From contig JAWQRN010000185.1 in assembly GCA_033557685.1 (NCBI GenBank), positions 1 through 34,919 of the forward strand: a stretch of 34,919 bases of DNA. The letters are read 5' to 3'. The notes below the pieces were generated by a model. The model did no database searches. It had not been told where the DNA came from and was given only the letters and a program-made list of their open reading frames with translations. Positions 20,881 through 31,854 of this stretch are shown piece after piece. Numbering within the stretch: position 1 is the stretch's first letter; every line of letters starts with the position of its first letter. The translations under genes and the position numbers were made by a program. The DNA is from Sperchopsis tessellata (lineage: Eukaryota; Arthropoda; Insecta; Coleoptera; Hydrophilidae).

Positions 20881-21312
20881 AAATGCAAACTCATAAACTT
20901 ACACATAAATCTTAAACTTCACGGCAAACCACACCCAATACCTACTACTCATACACGATCATGATGCACTACAATACATAAACAGTTGACTTATTGCACG
21001 AGAGTCCGTTGAAATGAAGTGGATGATATCATGCCACACTAAAAGCAAATAACTAACTATTTTGTAAGTACAACCTGTAAATCTATAGTTTTATTAAAAA
21101 CCGTTATATTACATTATATTATAAAACCTAATATTAGTAACTCCAAAGCAAATTCACAACAACATATTAATTAAAAACAACCCTATATTTCATAGAGCTT
21201 AACATGCTGCCATTTTATGTATTGTAAAACAATACAATAAATCTTCAAAACATACAAAAAAAATAAATCATTTTAATTTAAAGACATTTATATCCCAAGA
21301 ATATCCAATTTT
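20881..21312 (-). repeat. right arm of a diverged 0.42-kb inverted repeat
   Basis: Reverse-complement partner of 18985-19402. The near-identical core is 21091-21141. The pair encloses about 1.5 kb that includes the candidate LTR. Arms this diverged, with one almost unchanged 51-base block, deserve a structural check. Confidence 0.85.
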
Positions 21313-21574
21313 CTATATATATTTCGTACGATATGCTAGATAGGTATCTATTGAATGTTAAACTTCGTATTTGCTAGAATACTTTGTTTATAAATTAGAA
21401 CTATAGCATGATGACTTCGGTGATCACTAAGGTGAAAGTGTTTTACAATTTCATTTAATACCACTTTTCAATAGTAAACTGCAAAAGTTGCAATCGATTA
21501 TGGCACCTGTATGTACCTCACCTTAACAAGAAAAACAACGCAGATCAAGAAAGAAGAGAAACAAAAATCTAGTT

Positions 21575-22610
21575 TCCAGTAATCAAAATTCCGTTAATTG
21601 CCTCCACTGATAATCCACCTACCCACCTTCCCATATTCTTAGAGATATTACCAGGGTTAAGAGTTATGTGCTGCTCCATGACATACTTTTGGAATTCATT
21701 ATGAACTCTATGTACAAAATACACATATGACCACTGTCCCACAATTTTTCGAGGATCCTTGATGGCATGTTTCAACACCGAGAGGATAAAAAGTTGCGGG
21801 ACCCTCAATATTCCATGTTTCGAATACAATTGCTCTGTCGGATACAGTGAGGGCTTATTAAGCATTATTTTTATTATTCATTTAGTTGTTGTTATTAAGT
21901 TTCGCATACGAACACGAGAAGCACCTCCTCAAGCAATTATTCCATACAATAAAATAGACTGCACCAGCTCACAGTACAAGATCCTAATTGCCTTGGCTGA
22001 TATTATATCTCTACGCTTAGTGAAAGCAAACATTGTTTTCCGCAACCTATTGCATAGATCACCCACGTGCAAGTGTCATCTCAGATGCTGATCTACAGTG
22101 ATGCCCAAATACTTAATTGAGTCCGCCTTCCGAATCCTGACCCTGCATCTACAGCCAACCCGGCGGTCACAACCTTCCACATGCAGTGTTATACTCTCAA
22201 AATCTGGCTGTGAGTCCTCATATATACCGAATGACATAATATAGGTTTTGCTATAGTTTAGGTCCAGACCCCTAGCACTCAACCAAGAGCCAATCAACTG
22301 TAGATCCTCGGCCGTCACCCCCATGGACTCCGCCCAGCTATCCCCCTCCATGATTAGAACCGTATTGTCCGCGTATGATATAAGATTACCCCGCAAGGAT
22401 GTTAATTGGAGCAAAACATTAATATAAATTAAAAAAAGTAGCAGACCCAACACTGTACCTTGAGGAACACCACATGTTACATTTCTCTCGAGGCAACAGA
22501 ATTGATCGATTCTAACTACCTGTGTTCTTTCATTTAAACATTATCTAAATAAGCTTAATGCTATCCCTCTGATTCCTCGATGCCATCGTTTATATTCCTT
22601 CAAGCTCTAA
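21575..22610 (-). pseudogene. LINE reverse-transcriptase C-terminal half
   Basis: Minus-strand RT, read right to left. It opens with WHRGIRGIALSLF and VVRIDQFCCLERNVTCGVPQ (the GVPQGTVLG block) near 22560-22440. An open 125-codon piece (22453-22076) follows with GLLLFLIYINVLL and ISYADNTVLIMEG. The catalytic YADD is YADN here, losing the second Asp. After the conserved IKYLGITVDQHLR block it changes frame, passes an LLYGI-like thumb phrase with stops, then a second open piece (21865-21569) contains LNKPSLYPTEQLYSKHGILR and carries on towards the C-terminus. The style resembles Jockey/CR1-type non-LTR elements. Both frame changes and the active-site change make it inactive. Confidence 0.85.
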
Positions 22611-22639
22611 TAGATTGTAGCAAATTGATGGCTAGACAG

Positions 22640-23010
22640 ACTGATGTAACTTTCCCCTAGTCAACACAAGACAACTTGCATCTTGTTCAAAGTGGATGAA
22701 ATGCAGGAAACACCGTAGAACGCATTGTCATAAATGGTGTACAGTTTCAATTAATCCGCAATTTTAAATTTTTGGATGAGATCTAAGATGACAAGTTGCA
22801 GTCGATTACACACGTTGACCAGCCTTGTAACTTGACAATATCACTAAGTGGGTTAATCATGTCAAATTTGAATCAATAATCAGGTTTGGTGATACTTCAG
22901 CAATGGAACAAATTTTACTTATTCAAAAATGAGCTTTGAGAATACTTTTCCAGATAGACTATAGAGAAACAATTCTGAGAATGTTCAAACCCAATGGGCT
23001 TCCGAATGCA
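22640..23010 (+). pseudogene. second LINE fragment, opposite strand
   Basis: Plus-strand blocks match a different non-LTR RT C-terminal region. GNTVERIVINGVQFQLIRNF leads to FKFLDEI and DDKLQSITHVD (consensus FLGVxLDxKLxWxxHvd). Further on, RFGDTSAMEQILLIQK is followed by ALRILFQIDYRETILRMF (consensus LQKRALRiIf...yRes). Stops interrupt it. It sits tail to head against the minus-strand LINE at 21575-22610, so two separate insertions are abutted here. Confidence 0.7.
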
Positions 23011-23103
23011 GTGGGGGTAAATGTCACATTGCGACACATGTCTATGTTCTATATGTTCTCGTGGGGTGTAGACACATGTATGAAAAAGGTTCTTCACATA
23101 TTA

Positions 23104-23174
23104 TTTATCTAAATTTTTCCAATGATCCGGGTCCAGGGGGTGATCCCCTTACCCCTATATAAATACGTCCCTGA
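23104..23174. repeat. possible hAT-type transposon terminus
   Basis: A locally GC-rich patch. On the minus strand it begins CAGGGACGTATTTATATAGG and continues into a G-rich then C-rich stretch. CAGGGxCG starts with G-runs are common at ends of hAT elements and their MITEs in animals. No partner terminus or 8-bp duplication was found, so it could be a fragment or coincidence. Confidence 0.3.
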
Positions 23175-23294
23175 TGGAGATTTATATCTTCAAGTTAGTT
23201 AAGTAATATAATATTGAAGAAATTCTTGGCCAGTGCGGCAGGTCTAGGTCTAATGTTTTGTTACTATTATAAGTATTTTGTTTGTGTGAAAAAT

Positions 23295-23850
23295 CGTTAT
23301 TGACCAAAACTCAAAAGTCTAAACTCTTCATAGATGAAAAATGAGTGGAGTAGTCATTTAAAGTGATGAATCCAAATTTTATGTCTGTATGGGAGACTAC
23401 CGTAAATATGTGATGTAGGATAAAATAGAAACATTTCATTAAGATTGCCTTCAAAGGGTTTCCAAAGGTCATTATAGCTTGGGGATGTATGTCAACAAAA
23501 TGATTGAGAACTTTAAAATCTATAGAAGGCCCTATTAACACTGAGAAATTCTTCAGAGCTTATTATTATTTGTGTGACAAAATTATATCCAAATGGAGAC
23601 TGTGCATTTCAGCAGTATGGTGCGTCATGCCATACTGCATTATCCACGAATGAATGGTTTGGGGATGATAATGTCAAGGTTTTGTCACATCCATCCAGCA
23701 GCCCAATCTAAATCAAACAGAAACACTGTGGCACAAAATGAAGAAACACAAGTTACAAGAAATTTAGGATAATTTTCTACCAAATCTTTGCAAAGGTCTT
23801 GTCAATAGTAGGCCTGATAGAGTTAGGTTGTTGTTAAGGTAACATTACAT
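23295..23850 (+). pseudogene. second Tc1-like transposase fragment
   Basis: Plus-strand Tc1 blocks with several stops. WSDESKF-like sequence is present as SDESKFYVCMGDYRKYV, the first catalytic Asp region. It is followed by KVIIAWGCMSTK (consensus vmvWGc.s) and IEGPINTEKFFRAYYY. A mutated FQQDGA-type second block follows near 23605 (reading ISAVWCVMPYCIIHE or a shifted FQQYGASCHTALSTNEW). Finally SIQQPNLNQTETLWHKMKKH is the third catalytic Glu region (consensus SPDLNPIEtLW.kmK). It closes with LVNSRPDRVRLLLR. The second catalytic Asp appears as Tyr. It is not the same subfamily as the element at 10.3-11.6 kb. The helix-turn-helix N-terminus was not found. Confidence 0.83.
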
Positions 23851-24065
23851 CTTATTTTTTGTTAGTATAAAACTTATTTATTTCAACATTTAGTTGCCAT
23901 TATAATTAAGCAGAAAATAATTAAAAAAAAAACATGACAAACCGAAATTTTATTATCCAAAAATGCTTAACAAAGTTGTACCAAATGTAATTACATAAGC
24001 CCACAAAACCTTAGAATCAGTTGAAACATTTTATCGAATTTGCATGTTACTTTAGAATTAATTGC

Positions 24066-24798
24066 GGGTCAATCCATATCAAATCAACCAATTTAATTTG
24101 AAAAGGGTACTGACAAATTTTTTTTATTTTTTTACCTATGTTTGTACTATATTCAGAGAGTTGAAAACAGGTATACAATAATTTTTTAGATGTACATTTT
24201 TTTGAGCGATCATTTTGTACAGGTGCGTCAGCCTATTTTGCATTTTACAGAGGCTTGCGTTAAACTCTGTAGCTTCTTGGTTCTTTAAGATATTGAGTTC
24301 AAACAAAAACCATATTAAAGAGCATAAAATGTACAACATTTTATGTTCAGTGTATATTTAGCCCTACTTAATTGTAAATAAACAAAAAAAATAGATAATG
24401 ATAAGGTTAACAAAATAAAAATGTCCTCCATTGAAATTAAGTATTTTAAAGAAAAAATTAAGACTCACTCACCATTTTTTTTTTTTTTGGATACTATAGT
24501 ATAGAACTTCCGAAAAAAGTTTCAGGCTTGAGAGTCACATCGCTATTTTATAATGGGTTCTCAAATATTGCTATTTGTCTAAAATTGGGTATTTTCACCT
24601 GAAATATCTCAAAAGGGACACACTTGAAAAATCCAAAATTTTCACAAAGCATACTTTAATTGTGTTGTAATAAGTGGATAAAATTTCATCACTAAGAATT
24701 TATTAGTTTTTGAGTTCCAAATTATTAAAAAATAGTTAAAATTTCAAGAAGCGCCATGAAGGGCAGATATTACATTGTAGTAAAAATCTAAATAACAC
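24066..24798 (+). repeat. left terminal inverted repeat of the 4-kb transposon
   Basis: About 733 bp, AT-rich, with shared landmarks against the right arm such as TAGTACAAACATAGGTAAA, ACATTTTATGTTCAGTGTAT, AAAATTGGGTATTTTCA and TCATCACT. It is longer than the right arm because the latter lost at least one ~40-bp piece (around 24190-24230 in the left arm) and another near 24500-24540. Confidence 0.9.
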
Positions 24799-24904
24799 AA
24801 TTTTTTAGTATTTTTATTTACACATTTTTATTTATTTATTTTTCACAATCTTAACAAAAGGAAAAACACAGGTTGTTATATATTGTCATTTCATACCTGC
24901 TCTT

Positions 24905-27182
24905 AAGAAATCGTCGTAAAAAGTTGACTAATTGTTGTACACATTTTTTCATTGATGTTGAAACTACGACCTGTAGCAGTTGTGAATTCTGTTGGTATCA
25001 GTTTCTGCAGTATCTTACCGATTAGCACCCACACTTTGTCATTTTTAGAGGCATGAAAAGAGGTTCTTGGAGCATGTGGATGGAAAAAGTGAATAAAGAG
25101 GTCGTTCCTCCGCTGTTTCCTCATTTCTTCCGATCCACCATTTATTCTCGTAAATGCAAGCAACTGAATCATTTTTTTTTTAAATGAAAATACATTATAG
25201 TCTAGAAGTACTGAAGTGCTCAAATCAGTGCATTTTTCTGACTGTGAGTACACATAACATCTGATCTGTGTTTGACTTAGAGGTACAAATCTATGATATG
25301 ACCTTGCTGTGGTATTCGTATGCAAGTATCAAATCTCTTCTGTAATTTCATGCTGTTTGATTGAACTTCTTCTGATGTTACATAGATAAAATATATGCCT
25401 GGTACATTATCAAGACAAAACCTGTACATATCTTCAGCTGTTGAAATTTGATTGCTATATGGTCGCTGCAAGCTAGCCTTGATCACAGCTCTTTTTGTGG
25501 AACCCGCAATTCCATCACAAGCGTTCTTCCCGTGTGAGGAAGCAAAAAAGTTCCACTCAACTTTAAGATCAAAATCAGTCTTGTGGTGACAAATGTTGCT
25601 AAAGTTTTTTGTTTTTATATTGGCTGCTGGCACCATCACTAAAATAGATTATTTTTTTTACTACTAGTGCTACTTTCATAACTTCTTCAACGAAGTATTT
25701 TTGAAAATTATGTACAGTAGCAGTATTGTGGTCCAAGTTTTCACTTACAACACAAAAGCTCTTGCAGTAAATCTTGTATTCATCATCATTTATGTAGTAA
25801 AACACATAGGGCTGTAAGGTTGCTTGTGGATTGGACCAATGGAAACTTTGAATTTCATCTTGGATGACAAATGGGTTCTCAGCGAAATCACATAGCTTTA
25901 TACAAACATCTTTTGATAAATTTTCCTTGAAATCTTTGAAATATTTAGACTGCGCTTTTGAAATGAAGTGATGTTAATGTTAACAGCTTTTCAACTAAAA
26001 AATCATCCACAGGCATAACCCGAGTGATTAGCTCTGCTCGATCAGTAATAACCCACTGCATAAAAGTAACATCAACAGGAAGATCGTCAGTTTCAGTGCT
26101 TAAAAGCTCAAGAAGAAATTCCTTTCCTGGGCAGAACTGACAATTGTCAAGCATACACTCACTATTCTGAGAGTCACAAACAAGTAAGTCAATTAAGTCT
26201 TTGTATTCTGTGTTCAATATTAGTCTTTTTTGTTTGAAAACTTTGTGACCCAACGATATACATTCATTTTTTCCGGGGCACAATCGACTATTGTTATCTT
26301 CTTCGTAAATCTTAATGACATCACTAACACCTTCATTAGTTAATTTGTTGCCATCCTTCTTTTTTAAATCTGGTAACACACCTTGAGTTTTCATTAAGTA
26401 CTTGATAATCTGTTCTTCAATATCCTTTGTTTACACCAAGAGCTTGGTAAAAGACTGATGATCTTTATATTTTCTTATTTTTTAGCTAATTTACATCTTT
26501 CTTTTAACTGTTCAATAAGTTTCTTGTATTCATTTGACAAATCTTCTTCACCTTTTTCATCTTTTTCCTCTTCATCTATCAAACACTCATTGAAATATGA
26601 AGCCAATTTTTTTTTGACAGCTGAATTTATTTTTTCTGTTTTTAATGATGTCGGACGTTTTGTTTTACTCAGCTTTATAATTTTGGAAGCAGGGGACAAA
26701 TTCAACGATTTACAAACTGTATCTACTACATTTAAACTAATACCCTTGCCAGCAAAGGATTTTTCAATCTCTGTTTCTGGTTAATAATCTATGTCAATGT
26801 TACTTGTTTTTTCTTCTATACCTACACCAAATATTTTTTTATTACATGTAGCACAAAGAGATTTACTAGGGATTAAATTAACAGGACTATTTTGATTTTT
26901 TTGTAAATGATCAAGAAAAATTTCTCGTAAACCACTTCTTATAAGCTTTTTATGATTACTTACTGGATCACTATAGTTTCTTCCAAATATATGACGGTAC
27001 TTATTAAAGTACTTAATTTTATAATAGTTACAAATAGTTTATAGTTTACTTGATAGTCTAAGTTCCAATAATAATTGTTCACTCTCACTTAAATCACTTA
27101 TTTTATATATTTCTTTAGAAAAAAGTTGGTAATCAAGTTTATGACCCAACTCATCAGTTAATAATCGTAAAGAGCACTCCAT
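24905..27182 (-). pseudogene. transposase of the 4-kb element, degraded
   Basis: Starting at an ATG at 27182 (MECSLRLLTDELGHKLDYQL), the frame is interrupted by single stops and then shifts. Piece 1 has a basic region KKLIRSGLREIFLDH and a CATC-containing segment (SLCATCNKKIFGVG), possibly half a zinc-binding site, then a Lys-rich region. Piece 2 (26394-25945) has LCPGKNECIS and CQFCPGKEF cysteine pairs. Piece 3, in another frame, reads LCDFAENPFVIQDEIQSFHW then SNPQATLQPYVFYY, then IIYFSDGASSQYKNKK; the Asp residues of LCDFAEN and FSDGA are likely catalytic. Piece 4 (25639-25277) reads VEWNFFASSHGKNACDGIAG then STKRAVIKASLQRP. This combination of blocks is a transposase type widespread in insect and cnidarian genomes. 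At least three stops and two frameshifts show it is inactive. Confidence 0.85.
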
Positions 27183-27396
27183 AATAATAAAAAATCTCAG
27201 CTTTCGTCAAAATCAAAACATTAATAATCCACAAGTTAACTGCACATCAGTTGATTGCACAATGATCATCAACTGAATGAGTTGACTCATAATTGTGTGG
27301 TGGGTTCAGACCTGAATGCATTGGCAGTGGTGGGGAGTCTACATGTTTAGACCTGGATGCATTGATTGGTAGCTGTAGAGTAGCTACCGGTACTTG

Positions 27397-27434
27397 ATAT
27401 ATATATATATATATATATATACCGGTATATATAC
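27397..27434. repeat. TA microsatellite in a palindromic setting
   Basis: A TA run of about 24 bases is flanked by TACCGGTAC on one side and TACCGGTAT on the other. The whole could extrude as a hairpin. It lies inside the 4-kb transposon, next to its right inverted repeat. Confidence 0.8.
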
Positions 27435-27495
27435 ATGTCGTTTGTTCAGATTGAGAACTACAAATAAACTAAAAAAATTGCTTAATGTTACTAAT

Positions 27496-28131
27496 GTGTT
27501 ATTTAGATTTTTACAACAAGCAATGTAATATCTGCACTTCATAGCGCTTCTTGAAATTTTAGTTATTTTTAAAAATAAACTCAAAAACTAATAAAGTCTC
27601 AGTGATGAAATTTTAACCAATTATTACAACACAATTAAACAATGTTTTGTGAAAATTTTGGATTTGTGTGTCTCTTCTGTGATATTTCAGGTTGAAAATA
27701 CCCAATTTTAGACAAATCGCAATATATAAAATAAAAAAGGCAATTATAGACTCTATCCAGAAAAAAATGTAAAGTGAGTCCTAATAATTTCTTTAAAATT
27801 TTTAATTTCAAAAGAGATTTTTATTTTGAAAACCTTAACATTTACCTTTTTTTGTTTATTTACAATTAAGTAGGGCTAAATATACACTGAACATAAAATG
27901 TTGTACATTTTATGCTCTTTAATATGGTTTTTATTTGAACGCAATATCTTAAAAAACCAAGAAGCTACAGAGTATAACGCAAACCTCTGTAAAATGCAAA
28001 ATTGGCACCTGTACAAAACGTACAATACCTGTTCTCAACTCTCTGAATATAGTACAAACATAGGTAAATAAATTAAAAATAAAAAAAATTTGTCAGCAAC
28101 TATAATTGGTTGATTTGATATGGATTAACCC
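27496..28131 (-). repeat. right terminal inverted repeat of the 4-kb transposon
   Basis: Reverse-complement partner of 24066-24798, 636 bp, ending in CCC next to the TTGC duplication. Divergence from the left arm by substitutions and small deletions indicates considerable age. Confidence 0.9.
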
Positions 28132-28135
28132 TTGC

Positions 28136-30104
28136 TTATCCCAACATATAGCCGTTAGGCCTCATCCCATCAAAAAAATAAAGGGTTGTACTGAAATCTT
28201 TCCTGTGCTCTAGAGCCGTCTATAATTTGGGCGATTGTACATTTTTTATATTGACGTGATCAAATAAAGATTATAATCGATCTATCTATATACCTTTAAA
28301 GACAATAGTTGAGAAATATATAATCAAGTAAAAGGTGGTTTCTACTTTTTTGAAATAAAGAAAACATTAAGTAGTACTAAAACATTAAAATAACAGATTC
28401 TGATGATGTCGTTTTATTAATAATCAGAGCAAGATGAGCTTCTAAGATTAAAGGGATTTTAAAATCAAAACTCTTAATTGTAAAAAAATTAAACGCATGG
28501 TATTGATCATCAGTAGTAGTATGACAAATTTCACTTAATTACTATTCTCATCACTGGCCCGCCAATCCATAGTCATAAAATATTCCACTACAATGTAAGT
28601 ATAGTGGCACTCTAGGTGTAAATAATAAGAACAAACCTTATATGTAGTTATGGTGTTTTGAAGAATGGCGAGAAAATTAGGTTTGCTGAAAGAAGTAAAA
28701 CTATACGAATGTAATAGTTGTAGTCTGAACAGGATGAGAGATGGAACAAAAAGAGAAAAATAATTATGGTGGTAAACTAAATGATAATAAAGTAAGAACC
28801 AATCAGTATGTAGATTCTCCGTAAAGGTGCCATGAGACCATGTTCAAAAGAAAATATTGACAAACTTAACATTGTACTTCTCATGTACACAAGTTCTGAC
28901 AATCTTAAATATCACTTTTCAGAATATTTTTGTACAAATCATAACTTATACACAATTTAATAAGAAGACAAAGATACAATAATGTTTAGATAAACTTACC
29001 GAAGGTAAATTTCTATAGAAACGAACAAACAGTTGTTGTTGACTTAAATCTGGAAAGAATATTTGTAATATTTGACAGCTACAGACTAATATATTTCTTA
29101 CCTAAATTTAATGCATGCAAAGGTTCTACGTTGGTCATTTTTGAAATATCACCCAAAACTATATTATTCTCAAATTCTAATGGGTTCAGGAAAGCGCGCC
29201 AAAACAATAATAACCTCACATAAATAACTGTCAAACAACATAAAACAATTTCGAAGCAAGCACAGCCACAGAAGCATTGCCTGTGACATCTCGTTGGACA
29301 GTATTCAGCTATAAGGTGAAATTATATTTCGTATACGGCCAAATCATTTATTCCTTGGTTGGTAATGATAGTAAATATTTTTCCAAACATTAAGGTCTAA
29401 AATGATAAAAAAAATCAATAGCTTAGAACTCGGTTAATTTATATTTTTGCAAAAATTAATCTATTAAAATTTAGCTAAACATATGGACGCAACAAACAAA
29501 AAATCCGAAGTACAGCTCTATAAAAGAATAAAAGCGGTATGAAATAAGTAACTAATTTAAGAACAAAATCAAGTAAGCTAGCTATATTAAAATATAAATA
29601 TCAATTATTGCTGGAAGCAATATCTGGTGAGCTTGTTTAAATTGTACATTCCAATCTCCGACAAACAACCACAGATTATTTATACATTTTTTATTTGTTT
29701 GTTTAACACCGGCATATTCCGTTGCTATGGCCAATCACCAACGCCAGGGATTAAGCAACCACGCCTGGGAACTTAGTCGCATCCAGTGTTATGTTAGTAA
29801 CTAACTTATAAGAACAGGATGCGCTATAATATAATAATAATAATAACTTTTTAACCACTTAATGTATGAGAATTTGTTGCTTCCTTGGCCGTACATGAAT
29901 GTGTTATTTTAATATTTGATAAAATCAAATATCAAGCAAACCGGCGAAGTCAATATATTAAATACAGAAATGAACTACGCATCACAAAATGATGGGAAAC
30001 AAACCGAATTGCAGTGGACACGTGTTTCTGTCATTAAGACGTCATCAGCACTGCTCTTGATAGTAATTAGCTGTTTTCCACCTATGTAAAAAAATTAAAC
30101 TAAA
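28136..30104. other. AT-rich intergenic stretch, no gene
   Basis: No supportable ORF or RNA gene. A somewhat less AT-rich patch at about 29705-29790 contains CGCCAGGGATTAAG and CACGCCTGGGA, and another around 29995-30060 contains GTGTTTCTGTCATTAAGACG before TCATCAGCAC. Both could be fragments of unidentified repeats. Confidence 0.45.
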
Positions 30105-31304
30105 CATTTAACTGATTATGATACACCATGAAGCATGGCGCTGTGCATAAGCCAACATTGCAATTTCTGCATTAGTACCTTGTCTCTTTTCATTTTCTTT
30201 TCCCTTTTTCTGCAACAAACAGCGCAGAACCTACATGGCGTAGCCTTTTTTGGAGTTGGTGGTACGTATTGAATACTAGGCCTTCCAACTTTTTTAATAG
30301 CATGGGTTGATATTTTTCAATTACCTTTTCTACAAAGGTTTTTCTAAATTCCAAATTGCTTTTTTGACCTCCATTTTTTTGTTACAACTCAAATGTGTTC
30401 CACACCGAAATATCTAGCAAATGAAAAAATACTGTTTTATAGTATTTGTTCCCCCTCTTTCTCGTGGTTTGATAGTCATGAAGGTGTTGATCCAGCCGAT
30501 CAACACCTCCCATGTCATTATAGTCGATGATTACTTTGGGCTTGTAAACAGCATTTCCCTCTCTGTTCCTTTTTCTTGCTGCTTCCATTTGCGGATTGTG
30601 GACTGTAGATAGAAGACAAATGTCTTTCCATTTTAGCACCATTACTTTGTCCATTTGAAACGCAATTATTTCTCCATTCCTCATTTTCTTTTTCTGCAAT
30701 TCCAAAGGAACGTCCTTTCGAGTTAGATGCATTGTCCCATACGTTTTTGTTTTCTGCTTGATGAGTATGTCCGCTAATTGAGGGCACGTATAAAAATTGT
30801 CTGTTGTTAGGCAATATCCCATACCTAACAGTGGTTTCATGAGTTAGTACAACTTGGATATTGGTAACACCTTGTATTTATCATTTATTTTCGTACCTTT
30901 CCCTGTATATATAATACTGGAATATAAATATCCAGATTTTGACTAGCAGAGACAATAAATTTTGATTTCAAATCGAGCCTATTTTAGTGGGATATATTGT
31001 ACCTAACTTTAACGCCCATTATACAGCACCAGACTTTCGTCTATGCTGATGCCCCTTTCGGGAATATATATTGAACTTCATTTATTATTAATGCTCTCAA
31101 AGACAAGCCATTTATTTAGTTTGAGCTGAGGATGGGTTTCGGGTTTGTACTCTTCATTATAAGAAAACTGTAAATTCTATTGGATATCTTAATATCTTGC
31201 GTAACTGTGCAGCTTCGAAAATATCGGTGTTTCAAACACTTCTGAATTTGTCCTGTACATCCTTTCTTCCGGTATATTTTCGATACATTTTCATTTGTTA
31301 ACAA
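30105..31304 (-). pseudogene. piggyBac-family transposase remnant
   Basis: A piggyBac-type DDE transposase read right to left. 31304-31116 may be the N-terminal dimerisation region (LLTNE/NVSKIYRKKG style). Around 31040 the frame reads IPERGISIDESLVLYNGR; the Asp of SIDES is the first catalytic residue. After stops come a SGYLYSSIIYTGKGT block and then an open 152-codon piece (30840-30382). That piece contains MGYCLTTDNFYTCPQLADIL (second Asp in TDN) and VIIDYNDMGGVDRLDQHLHD (third catalytic Asp region). Beyond its stop, another frame continues with VEKVIEKYQPMLLKKLEG and ends near CRNCNVGLCTAPCFMVYH (about 30165-30115), part of the Cys-rich C-terminal domain. Most catalytic and C-terminal motifs survive, but stops and frameshifts make it inactive. 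I did not find its short terminal repeats or TTAA flanks. Confidence 0.88.
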
Positions 31305-31854
31305 TTGATTACCTTGACAAGAGGTGGTCGAGATCGCATGGTGTACACATCGTAGATTTTGAAAATTTCTATTTTATGCTTTCCTTGTATTATTTCTGCA
31401 TCCAAGCGTATTATTTTTAATCCGGTGAGTCCTCTTTTACCTTTGTTTAATACATAGATCTTTTAATAATATATTTTTAACCTTTAAATAGTCCATTTCA
31501 AAGTAAGGGAAAGGGTTGCATTTTTTAACCCAATTTTGTGTGTAGTTTTTTCTGATGGGTGCCTGGGGGGACTTGGGCCCCGTAATAAACATTGTAAAAT
31601 AATAACGGCCAAGTTATTGAGTCCAAAATCAACGAATATTCTTAAAGCGTTGTACAATACAAACAATAACCCAGTTCCTTCGATATATGATTTGGCATTC
31701 CTTTCTTAAGAATTAGATAAAGTAAAATCAATTGCAAATGATCATGGTGATCGTTTAATTTGTGAGGAGCAAGAGTTTTTGAAAGGTAATTTTTGAGTAA
31801 AATAGATGATGAGAAGAAAAAAATATAAAAAACAATTTTCAACACGTAATATAA
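31305..31854. other. spacer between piggyBac and LINE
   Basis: Nothing recognised. The minus-strand frames at 31484-31666 and 31642-31866 lack motifs. Confidence 0.4.

Larger units (their letters stand above)
24066..28131 (-). mobile_element. full-length long-TIR DNA transposon, Sola-like (tentative)
   Basis: The ends are inverted copies: left starts GGGTCAATCCATATCAAATC, right (reverse-complemented) starts GGGTTAATCCATATCAAATC. Both are immediately flanked by TTGC (24062-24065 and 28132-28135), a perfect 4-bp target-site duplication. The inverted repeats extend inward for about 730 bp on the left (to ~24798) and 636 bp on the right (from ~27496); the right arm has small deletions. Between them lies a minus-strand transposase gene. 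Total length is 4066 bp. A 4-bp duplication, GGG start and this transposase type are what I would expect of Sola-group elements, but I assign that name from memory and with caution. Confidence 0.9.

Noticed and set aside
26458..26784. 108-codon plus-strand Phe/Ser-rich frame.
   Set aside because: It is the antisense of the Lys/Glu-rich region of the long-TIR element's transposase.
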